This document shows, one piece after another, positions 54,838 through 64,000 of a stretch of 64,000 nucleotides of DNA (within the stretch, counting starts at the first letter, position 1; each line of letters begins with the position of its first letter). The position numbers and the translations under genes were made by a program. This DNA is from Channallabes apus (lineage: Eukaryota > Chordata > Actinopteri > Siluriformes > Clariidae). Under the pieces are notes generated by a model, which ran no database searches, was not told the DNA's origin, and was given only the letters and a program-made list of their open reading frames with translations. Location of the stretch: contig CM060106.1 in assembly GCA_030522415.1 (NCBI GenBank), forward strand, positions 30,796,485 to 30,860,484, in the 5' to 3' direction.

Positions 54838-54990
54838 CAGGGTGAGACTGTATCTCAGCATTGTGGGGTCAAAGACCTTGCTCAAGGGTCCAACAGCTGC
54901 AGCCAACTTGTGTCAGGGCTTGAACCGGGGTCCTCCTTGTCTGCAGTTCAATGCCTTGTACATCAAGCTACCCCTGCCAACCACTTTAGC
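54838..54990 (-). repeat. SINE-like fragment (same family as 40033)
   Basis: Reversed, it reads GGGTAGCTTGATGTACAAGG, then CCCCGGTTCAAGCCCTGAC and GTTGGACCCTTGAGCAAGGT, parallel to the 40033 copy. Confidence 0.6.
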
Positions 54991-57050
54991 TGCCCCCAAA
55001 ATTGAGTCAATCCCATAAACACCTCATGTTAAAATGTCCAACTGTGCAATAGAAAAAAGCATTGCAAGCATAGTAAAATAATGGTTTTGGTTTCCATAGG
55101 TAAATTTCTCTGGGGAGTTATGTAAGTCTTCAGTTAAAATTACATCAAGTCAATAGTTTTGCAGCATTTGGGGCATGGCTAATTTGTAACGTTAGCACTT
55201 TAGCATTCTTGTTGATCAACTGAATTATAGCTAGAAATGTCTGGTACCTGAGGTAAGTAGATGTGGTCCAAGCAAAAGCCAGGCTCCTTTCACCAGGGTT
55301 TAGATGGAGTTGCCTCCTAAGATGGCAATGACCAGAGTCTCTACAGTTGAGCTTCAAGAAAGTCACTTTTCAGAAACCCTACAGGCGACATCATGGAGGG
55401 CATACAGTCTATGTGCATGATTATATTTCTTCTTTTGCTTTCTTAATCTAGAAGAAGAGGTGCACTGCACCATGTAGGAGAAGAAATATAAATGTTAAAG
55501 CTAGAATCTAGAACAGAAGATGTCCAGAGTCTATACCTCTATGATGACAAATGTTTCCTGTGGTCAGGTGTCAATTGTGACATGGGTTTTGTTTTACAAT
55601 GTAAGATAGGTCGCTGCAGTTTCTCATCTTACCTTGGCAGCAGACTGTGATAACAACAACAAAAAAAAAAGGTTGGACACCACTGAGGAACATGGATTCA
55701 AATATGTTTGCAATGAAGTGGTGTAATATAACAACTCGTATAAGAAATGAGTGAACATTTTGTGCATGTAGTTTATCCATTTTGTGGTGTTATTTTCATT
55801 GTAAAAAGATGACAATCCAGAATCGATTGTGGTGGTGAAGTGAAAGTGAATTGTAATTACACACCTGGATAATTTTCAGAATCTTCTGCATCTTTGCACA
55901 TCTGCAACATCGATCACAGATAATGAAACACGCGCACACATATAGTACACACACAACCCTGTGCATATACTTATGAACATACTGTATGATCAGGGTTCAA
56001 TGAAGAATATAGAATATAGAACACACACACACACACACAAAACATAAGAACGAGGGATATAATTGTTCTGGTTCGATTGCGATGTAGCACTGAGATAGAT
56101 AAAGAATGACTGAGAAGGTAATAAATAAACCACGAGTGTGTCCGTGAGGACTTCTCATTGCTTTTAGTAGCATGTCAAGAAACACAATTCTGTGCTTGAC
56201 GAGATGAACCGTGTAATTTAGCTCCTACATGCTGAGATTACAGAGCAGAATGTGCAGTGGGCGAGCGAAGACCTCAGCCCTATTTGTATTCCCTCTGCTC
56301 TCAATGAAAGCATTGTTTTAAAGCTCAAGGGGTTCACATGACCTACAGCGGGCAAAGTCAGTTGGCTGTCCTTATTTTATTTAATTATTTACATTTTGTT
56401 ACCCATCCTTTAACGTTTTATCTAATTCAATCAATGCTTTTCTCATTTGTCATCACTGTGTCCAGCACTCTTCAGCCCCTCATGCAATATTATTCTTTTT
56501 TCTTCTTGTCACCAGGACAGCTTTTATTTATTTATTTATTTATTTATTTATTTTATTCCTTTATTAAGTCATGTCTTAGGACTGTGGACAGATCAAACAG
56601 ATGGGATGCTTCTATTAAAGCCCTGACCTGTGGAGTATGTCTTGTGCCTGAGAAGAAACAAATGTTAAAGCTTGTTAATGCCGATCATCAGTCAATGATG
56701 TAATCACATTTTCGTTAATGACTTGCTTGAAGTTAGTTTTCTTATGTCATGATGCATAGTTCTAAGCCTCTTTTCATTATAAATGGCCAGAAATGAGATC
56801 AGATTTGAGAACATGGAAAGACGTGTGATTAGATTTGTGCTGCACTGATGAATCAGATTCACCAGCATGGGTACAAACGCCGGCCTCTTCGTAATTTATA
56901 ATTTTTTATGCTGTATGCATAGGCCATACTTTAGTTCTCTCAAGCATACTTTTAAATTAATCAGAAGGGTGCAAATGCTAAATTAATATCAGTAAAACCA
57001 TTTTAGAGGGATGTAATGATCAATTATAATAAATAGATTTAGCATAGGTT
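54991..57050. other. Anonymous stretch with short simple repeats
   Basis: Contains (CA)n at 56022-56039 and (TTTA)n at 56521-56555. No gene or element with paired ends was found. Confidence 0.5.
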
Positions 57051-57305
57051 TAGGGCAGCATGGCGGTATAGTGGTTAACCTCGCTTGGTGAGTTTCCTCC
57101 AGGTACTCAGGTTTCCTCCTACGGTCCAACAACATTCAGATTAAGCTAACGGATGTTCTGAAGTTGCCTGTAGTGTTTGAATGAGTGTGTATGCATTTGG
57201 ACTGGCACCCTGTCCAGGGTTCACCCCACCTTCTGCCCAAAGTATTCTGGGATAGAATCCAGGCCCCCAGGACTCAGTACAGAATAAGCGATATAGAAGA
57301 TAAAT
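57051..57305 (+). repeat. Mermaid/DANA-like SINE
   Basis: GGGCAGCATGGCGGTATAGT, TTGGTGAGTTTCCTCCAGGT, TGGCACCCTGTCCAGGGTTC and TTCTGGGATAGAATCCAGGC, ending with an AATAAGCGATATAGAAG tail. The stretch between the A box and TTGGTGAG is deleted, removing the B box. Confidence 0.82.
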
Positions 57306-57640
57306 GAACATAGATTTAAGAGGTTTATATAGACATTTATGGGAGCATTATATATGTTTTTGGTTGGTTGTTTGTTTTGTGTAGTGGGATCCACTCTGAT
57401 GTGGGTGGGAGCAGCCAGAAAGTGATTAGTTTCTGGGACAAGTTAACCAAAATGGCAGTAAATTAGACAAACCCTGCGCTCCCGCTGCTTTGCAAGATGT
57501 GTTTACTGCATTCATTAATTAATTTTGAGTAAACATTTTACTATGATTGGGGTTGCTTTGCATTAAATTACTGATTTGTTTAATGATTTGAAAAACAGAA
57601 CGAGGCGGTGTGGTGATGAGGCAGCAGGTATCATTATCCC

Positions 57641-58960
57641 TAGTGATGCTCATATTAACCGTTAACCGAAAGAATGAATTTTGACCGATTATTACTATCA
57701 GTTAAACGGTTTAAAATGTTTTTTATATATATATTTATATATATATATTTTTTAATCAAGTGTGCCTACTCGCACTTATTACTCCTCCCCCAGAAATGCC
57801 CCCGAAATCCATTTATTATTCTTCTCCCTAAAATTTTGGACCGTTTCTCGCCCCGCAGCTTTGAGATGACCCTCACGTATGTTACACCGTTTCATGCGGC
57901 TCGATCGGGAATGGTGTGCTGTCACTTTTGGTGGGGATTCGTCGCACGGTTTTCCCACAGATCCCCGAAAACCGCCCCAAAATGTCCCATACACCAGGCT
58001 TTGAGATCAGCATCAGCTATGACATCATAGTTCCATCTATGATGCCGCACACATTAGAAGTGACCCGCAGCGGCATAGGCACACTTATAATTTCTTCAGG
58101 AATTTTTGCTCTCTAGTTATTATTATTATTAGTAATAGTAGTATAAAGTTTTGCGGCATAAATATACACATACACTATTTGTTAACTCATGGGGCGTTAT
58201 CATGTATTTTGCCTGGCAAGCAAAATGAAGCGAAAGAAAAGAAGTCACTGATTATGGAGCAGAGGTGGACATTTAGATGAGAGACAATCCGTCCTCTTTG
58301 GATATTCATGCTCTAGACTGGTGGAAAGCAAATGAACAGCGCTTCCTGAGACTGGCCATTCTAGCGCGGCGTTATCGCTGCATTCCTGGCACATCTGTGC
58401 CGTCTGAGAGGGTGTTTTCTGCTGCCGGTGTTTAGGTTGCGCTCCAGACTATCCCCACAGCACGTTGACATGTTACTTTTTTTTTTTATTATAAAAACTA
58501 GACAGTTTGTGCTTTGAGGCAGGCCGGCTATTTTTTTTAACCGGAAACTTAGTAGCCAATATATGAAAAAAAATTGCCTACCTGAGGCAAGCTTCAAAGG
58601 CATTTCAGCGTGTTTTCATTTTGTAATCTTAATTTGTTATTTAAGTAAAAAAATATTTAGGTCAGGCCTATTTATTTTATTCCTTTTATTTATAGTACTT
58701 TTGTTTTTCTCTGTTGTCGGAAACGCTGCAGGTGTGTGGATGTGTCAATCCAGATTCTGTTCTTGATATGTTCCGTGTGCTATTGTTCGCACATGTTAAA
58801 ATAAAAACTGAAAAAAAAAAGTTTGTATATTTAATCAGACACTCCTCAGGCCTATTTTCATTTAATTCTAATTTAATATTCTAATCGGATCAGTTAACGG
58901 TTAATGTTCGGATAACGAACGGTTGTCGGTTAGGAAAATTAATCGAATTGAGCATCCCTA
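57641..58960 (+). mobile_element. hAT element with C-terminal dimerisation-domain remnant
   Basis: A 1320-bp element with inverted ends TAGTGATGCTCA (left) and, reversed, TAGGGATGCTCA (right), with subterminal AACCGTTAACCG / CGGTTAATG blocks. The flanking octamers ATTATCCC (57633-57640) and ATTATGAC (58961-58968) agree at six of eight positions, an eroded target duplication. The plus strand at about 58280-58425 encodes LDIHALDWWKANEQRFLRLA followed by RCIPGTSVPSERVFSAAG, the C-terminal hAT dimerisation domain. A frameshift follows directly. The BED and catalytic parts are missing. The segment 57780-58110 looks like a separate insert. Confidence 0.85.
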
Positions 58961-59378
58961 ATTATGACCACATCTCCTGGTACCTCAGTTTCATCCTCAG
59001 TTCACGTCCATGTAAGTTTCCTCCAAATTCTCACGCCAGTAGAGGACTGCATGAGCTGAAATGCCCCTAGGTTGCCCCTACAGCCCGTTCTCTGTGACCT
59101 CAAAACGGTAAGACGGAAACCTAAGTGTGTCTCTAAGTAAGTTTAGTCTGAGTGTTGGTGGGCGTCAGTTCCTGGGAGTCACTGCGCTCTTATCAGTTGC
59201 GTTTCAGACAAGTAATCAACAGACGATTCTCCAGAGTAGATGCTAATGGCTAGTCTGGCAATGCCGTGTTCCAGTGCATTGGCAAGTTGGAAAGAGTTTG
59301 TTTATGCGTGTATAGACAAGTCATTATCATTATTATTTTTTAATGAATGAGAAGATTTATGTCTACAGTATGTACTGT

Positions 59379-59379
59379 G

Positions 59380-59425
<46 letters not shown>

Positions 59426-59440
59426 TATAAATATATATAT
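59379..59440. repeat. (TA)n microsatellite
   Basis: TA units with AAATA interruptions towards the end. Confidence 0.93.
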
Positions 59441-59573
59441 AGATAAAGGTATAGATTTATATGTAATCTATGATGTACATTATATTAATATAATATTAAT
59501 ATTATCATATTATCATCAAATATAATGTATATAAGTTTTTTTTTTCCTTAAGTGTGTATACATTTATGGCAGA

Positions 59574-59574
59574 C

Positions 59575-59611
<37 letters not shown>
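59574..59611. repeat. (TC)n microsatellite
   Basis: About 18 TC units with one CCC interruption, followed by a short TG run. Confidence 0.93.
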
Positions 59612-59615
<4 letters not shown>

Positions 59616-59725
59616 GTGTGTGCATGGGTGTCACTGTACTGGTGCCACACATGGCCACTGGACTTCATTGATCTTGAAGATAAATTTATTTATTTATGTT
59701 TATGTGGGATATATATATATATATA

Positions 59726-60536
59726 CTCAGCAAAAAAAGAAATGTCCTCTCACTTTCAACATCAGTAAACTTAATGTGTAAATATTTGTATGAACACTAA
59801 AAGAGTCAACACCATAAGACATAAACTAAAAATGTTTCACAATGTGTCCCTGAATGAAGGGAGGCTCAAAATCAGTCAGTACCAGTCAGTATCTGGTGGT
59901 CACCAGCTGCTTGAAGTACTGCAGTGCATCTCCTCCTCATGGACTGGACCAGATTTGTCAGTTCTTGCTGTGAGATGGAGGGATTGTGTGTTCCTGGTGT
60001 GACTCGGGCAGTTGTTGTGGCCATTCTGTACCTGTCACGCAGGTGTGATATTCGGATGTACCCATCCTGTGCAGGTGTTGTTACGCGTGGGCTTCCACTG
60101 CGAGGATGATCAGCTGTCCTTCCTGTCTCCCTGTAGCGCCGTCTTAGGCGTCTCACAGTGCGGACATGGCGATTTATTGCCCTAGCCACATCAGCAGTCC
60201 TCATGCCCCCCTGCAGCAAGCCTAATGCACGTTCACGCAGATGAGCAGGGACCCTGGGCATCTTTCTTTGGGTGTTTTTCACAGTCGGTAGACAAGTCTC
60301 TTTAGTGTCCTGCGTTTTTAGAACTGTGACCTTAAATGCCTACTTTCTGTAAGCTGTTAAGTTCTTAACGACCATTCCACAGGTGCATGTTAATTAATTG
60401 ATTATGGTTAATTGAACATGCATGGAAAACATTGTTTAAACCCTTTACTATGAAGATCTGTAAAGTTATTTGGATTTGTACAACTTTATTGTTGAAATAC
60501 ACCGTCCTGAAAAAGGGACGTTTCTTTTTTTGCTGA

Positions 60537-60537
<1 letters not shown>
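59726..60537 (-). mobile_element. Tc1-like element with in-frame deletion of the catalytic core
   Basis: An 812-bp element with inverted ends CTCAGCAAAAAAAGAAA and, reversed from the right, CTCAGCAAAAAAAGAAACG. The left flank is TA within a TA tract; the right flank reads TG, so one TA has probably mutated. A single minus-strand ORF joins the DNA-binding half of a Tc1-like transposase to its last residues. It sits between two TA-rich tracts (59711-59725 and 60541-60585), as if it had entered one microsatellite. Confidence 0.88.
59872..60282 (-). CDS. Core-deleted Tc1-like transposase (DNA-binding domain plus C-terminus)
   Basis: A 136-residue ORF; the family-typical start is the internal MPRVPAHLRE at 60261 (residue 8). 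Residues about 10-55 form the first helix-turn-helix unit (LLQGGMRTADVARAINRHVR). A SGSPRVT segment stands in place of the usual GRPR linker (about 62-68), and the second DNA-binding unit follows (QDGYIRISHLRDRYRMATTT). At NPSIS the sequence jumps in frame to QQELTNLVQSMRRRCTAVLQ, the normal C-terminal block. All three catalytic residues are deleted. The product, if expressed, could bind the family's ends but not cut them. It could be a passive relic or a dominant-negative regulator; the sequence cannot decide. Confidence 0.75.
   Translation of the reverse strand: MKNTQRKMPRVPAHLRERALGLLQGGMRTADVARAINRHVRTVRRLRRRYRETGRTADHPRSGSPRVTTPAQDGYIRISHLRDRYRMATTTARVTPGTHNPSISQQELTNLVQSMRRRCTAVLQAAGDHQILTGTD

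Positions 60538-60540
<3 letters not shown>

Positions 60541-60585
<45 letters not shown>
60541..60585. repeat. (TA)n microsatellite
   Basis: About 20 TA units directly after the Tc1-like element at 59726. Confidence 0.95.
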
Positions 60586-60591
<6 letters not shown>

Positions 60592-60829
60592 TTTTTTTAA
60601 TAGATATTTAACAATAGGATTAAAGCTTAAACACATTCAGGTTGTGTCCAACTAGCACCTGTAGGACCTGAAATAGCTTCTGGAACCATCATGAACCCCA
60701 TGATATCCATGAGGTTTTTACTGAAGATAATCGAATGAATGCCACAAAGCCAAGTAAAGTCATTAGCATTATACTGTAGATGTTGCAGGCAAGTGCTAAT
60801 AAAAATAAGTATAGTAGTAATCAAATGGT

Positions 60830-60991
60830 ATGGGGCACGGTTGTGTAGTGGTTAGCAGCTCCAGGGTCAAGGTTTGACTCCTGGCTCGATTTCCGTCTCT
60901 GTGTGCAAGAAGTTTGCATGTTCTTCCGTGCTTGGTGGGTTTAGAGTCCAAAGACATGCAGATTAGGCTAATTGTCCTTCCCAAATTGCCT

Positions 60992-61078
<87 letters not shown>

Positions 61079-61190
61079 TGGATTGGCACCCTGTCCACGG
61101 TGTACCCCTCATGCCCTAAGCCTCTTAGGATAGGCTCCAGGTTCCCGCCACCCTGAATGCAGGATAAAGCAGTATAGACAAAGAGTGAGT
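60830..61190 (+). repeat. Mermaid/DANA-like SINE with an expanded TG tract
   Basis: Head GGGGCACGGTTGTGTAGTGG, TTTGCATGTTCTTCCGTGCT, CCAAATTGCCTTGTGTGTG, then about 84 bp of TG repeats (60995-61078), then TGGATTGGCACCCTGTCCAC and TTAGGATAGGCTCCAGGTTC. The tract lies exactly where other copies carry a short GTGTGTGAATGAGTG segment, so it grew from the SINE itself. Confidence 0.85.
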
Positions 61191-62791
61191 AAGTAATCAA
61201 ATGTGTGGTATTGAGCAAAGCTTCTGTGGAAAAGGCAAGAGTGGGATTAAAAACACAACAGGCAGACTGTGTTTAAATTTTTACAAAATATAATAAGACA
61301 GAAAATGAATTTATCTCTGTTAATTAAAAAGTTCATAAGCGTTTCCTTGTACTCTGAATTGTTCCATTGCGATACTAAGAAGCTGTTACTACGGCCCATT
61401 TCAAAATAGTACGATTTTTAGCCATACATTAGCAGATGAGTAATCGGCTTGTATTTTCATTTCAAGTGAACGGCACTCTGCGAAACTTCTGTTCGACTAC
61501 TTGTTCCAGCCATACTGCGCTGCTGCTAAAGATTTAATACCTCCACTTTAATCACATCACATCTGTCTTCCTGAGTCTTGATCGACTTCCCGTACAGAAT
61601 AAAATGTTACTATAGCCTGTGACCCCAGATATCCACCCCAATCTAACAATTACATCTTTAATTTAGAGAGTGAACTAGATTGCGAGGCTAGGTCGCTGCA
61701 TCAGACGTGTCTCTCGAAACATTCCGTACTTCAGCAGAGCAATGTTCCAGGTAGGAAGAAATAGACATTTTTCATGTAATTGAATCAGCTGCCCGTGCCT
61801 TCAAATCCTTTCTGGGCATCATTAAGAATCCTACAGCAGGCAGACCTCCAGTCAGAAAGGTATCAATGTCTTGTGTAAAACAATAAAATCACATAACCCT
61901 TCATCATAGAAGGGCATGTTGATGCTAGGTCATCTCCAGCGCTAGCGGCACTGCCCGGGGATCGCGCTTGGCCAGATTTTCTCTGACCTGCAGCCTCTAG
62001 ATGTCTCATTACAACCCCGGTGCCAATAACTCCATTGCATCATTCCACATATCTCTGCCTCAAACCGTCCCACCAGAGGCTAATCTCTTATTGAGAATAA
62101 TGGTAGAATTAGCATCTGTGAGGCTGAATAGGACACAATAGTACATCTCACTGACAGTTATATGGGTTGACTGCTCTGGGGCACAGAGAGCGAAAGAGAG
62201 AGAGAGGGAGAGAGACTTTATACTTTGCAGCCTTTGAGTTAGACAGCGGAAGAAAAAAAAAGCAAGGATATGAAACAAAAACCTCTGGGCTGCACTTGGC
62301 ACTGTGCTGAGCTTTAGCTTTCCTGTTTGTTTTGTTCCAGCATGTTTTCTTGTTATTATTATTTCCATATAATTTATTATTTTTTTTTTTTACTTTCTCA
62401 CACTCGGGCAGTCTGCATCCGTATGCACTGATGATTTCCCACCGTCCAGTCTTTCAATACGTTTTGGGAAACAGGGGGATTATACACAGGGGCTCCTTGA
62501 GGCTGATGGTGGTCTTACTATTTGATTACTTTCTTTTCCTCTCTCTCACGCACAGACAGGGAGTAAAGACTGACCATTGGTGGGAAAGAGATACAGACGG
62601 GGATAGTGTGAGGGTGTCTGTTTGTGTGGTATCAGCCTGGGTAGGATGGGATGCTTTGATAGCACAATGATAGTCCGAGTCCTGAGCTGCAGCTGCCTTA
62701 GTGTGTTCGTTGGTCCAACGCCATGCGATATTGCCAGAACAGAGGAGCGACTCAAGACGTCTGGCTAGCTGCTTGTTCACACTCCCTCTAC

Positions 62792-62834
<43 letters not shown>

Positions 62835-62989
62835 CTATGCTCCTGTATCTGCTCAGGGACACTTTTCTATTTAGGAGCTGTCAGAGCGTGCGGCAGCATA
62901 CGCAAACCTGACACGTTTCAGAGTGCACTAAGCTGGATTTGCAGCATATTTAGGGAAAGGTTGCGAACAATAATCTGCACTTTTAATGC

Positions 62990-63031
<42 letters not shown>

Positions 63032-64000
63032 ATGAGACAATTCACAAATCTGTTTTTGTGATATGCTGATGGGTTTTTAAAAAAAGCAGTTTTCTGGCCT
63101 CCTGGGAACTTTAGAAATTATTCCAAATAAACTGTAGTGCCTTTTGCATTTGCCTTCCTTTTCCATTTATGTGTACAAACATGGCAGAACCCACTTAACC
63201 AGCTAGCAAGCTCTGACAGGCGTATGCATACGTCAGATAAAAAGAGCAGATAAGTGCGTGCTCATTTTTCGCCCCGCTCTCAATGCTGAGTTCTCATTAG
63301 GTTTAGAACAAGATTCGAGTCTCCAGTGACCATAACAGGTCCTGATGTCAACGCTGTTCAACTGCTAAAACAGAACAGTTGTGGGCTTTTTTTTTTTCAA
63401 GGATTTTATGTCATCAACCTAACATATTTGAGGTCATATATGATGTGCCATGTGTTACTAAGAAGAAAATTCTATGAATTTAAAAAACTGGTTTTACATT
63501 ATGTGAATTGAAATAAAAATAGACAAAATAACGACATAGTAATTTAAACTATTCATAACAAAATAATAGGGACAGGAGTCAAAAAGCACCTCCCGATACA
63601 ATATTATCACAATGCCTATGTGATTTATACAGCGATTTTGTAAGTATGTACATTTTTTTTTGTTACAATTCTAAACAAACATAGCAAATAATTAGCTCGT
63701 TCCGTACAGAATGCTAGTCTGTGGGAATAGTTTAGAGTGTGCCATCTGCAGGATTAAAGAGGAACAGCAGTTTCCTCATTTTATCGCATTTTATGCTATA
63801 CAGTATATGAATTGTTACACAAAATAATCACGATACATCACTGAACCGATCCACACCCCCACCCCATCTCTACATCTCGACTGTGAAGCCCAATTCCCAC
63901 TTTTATGATTTTTGCTACATTTTTCTATTGTTTAAAAATTGCAGCTTGCCATGACTCTGACACACTCTGACATCAGCCCTGCCATGGCTCTGAAATGCTT
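61191..64000. other. Anonymous stretch, part with conserved-noncoding character
   Basis: About 61620-62160 is balanced-complexity sequence without element hallmarks (for example ATTAAGAATCCTACAGCAGG near 61822 and CTTATTGAGAATAATGGTAG near 62087). The rest holds (TTA)n at 62794-62834, (TG)n at 62993-63030 and T runs. No exon, RNA gene or paired termini can be supported. Confidence 0.4.

Noticed and set aside
62060..62911. Several open frames of 60-112 codons
   Set aside because: They overlap on both strands with low-complexity stretches (poly-Leu from TTA repeats, SLSLSLS from GA repeats) and show no domain.

Overview
This window reads as intergenic DNA from a teleost fish. It is built almost entirely of transposable elements, simple repeats and anonymous single-copy sequence, and I can support no host protein-coding gene and no functional RNA gene. 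The element mix points to a teleost: several Tc1/mariner lineages, BED-finger hAT elements, tRNA-derived SINEs of the Mermaid/DANA kind, and RTE-like and L2/jockey-like LINEs. A catfish or related otophysan is my guess from the SINE and Tc1 types; the sequence does not prove it.

Layout. 1-3.1 kb: a decayed Tc1-like copy, a hAT terminal scrap and a 5'-truncated RTE-like LINE (minus strand). 3.8-8.2 kb: two tRNA-derived SINEs around a full-length Tc1-like transposon (4686-6305) with an uninterrupted 340-residue transposase. 8.36-10.0 kb: a three-level nest, with a BED-hAT inside a SINE inside a mariner. 11.7-14.2 kb: a mariner remnant, a GATA-type microsatellite and a second Tc1 family with one frameshift. 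15.2-18 kb: a deleted sister of the 4686 element, then Tc1-type fragments. 18.9-24.9 kb: SINEs, another sister Tc1 copy (minus), a hAT-like end and a mariner remnant. 25-31 kb: mostly anonymous DNA with Tc1 scraps and a long TG tract; parts look like conserved noncoding DNA. 31-35.5 kb: two decayed Tc1 families, a SINE, and a hAT with an exact 8-bp target duplication and a small BED-finger ORF. 36-43 kb: SINE and LINE pieces in anonymous DNA. 43.3-44.7 kb: an L2/jockey-like LINE whose reverse transcriptase is open to its truncation point. 45-49.3 kb: non-autonomous DNA elements. 49.4-51.0 kb: a fourth full-length Tc1 copy with one nonsense codon. 52.7-54.3 kb: a decayed Tc1 with a TA-flanked element nested in it. 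57-61.2 kb: SINEs, a hAT with a C-terminal dimerisation-domain remnant, and a Tc1-like element whose catalytic core is deleted in frame. The rest is anonymous.

The genes do not work together as a host pathway. The biology visible is transposon biology: one Tc1 family with four complete-ended copies in both orientations (one intact, three broken by separate lesions), and several deletion derivatives that keep the DNA-binding module but lack the catalytic core. No clearly new biological system was found. The best candidates for follow-up are the intact Tc1 copy, the two core-deleted DNA-binding ORFs, and the nested insertions with dated order.
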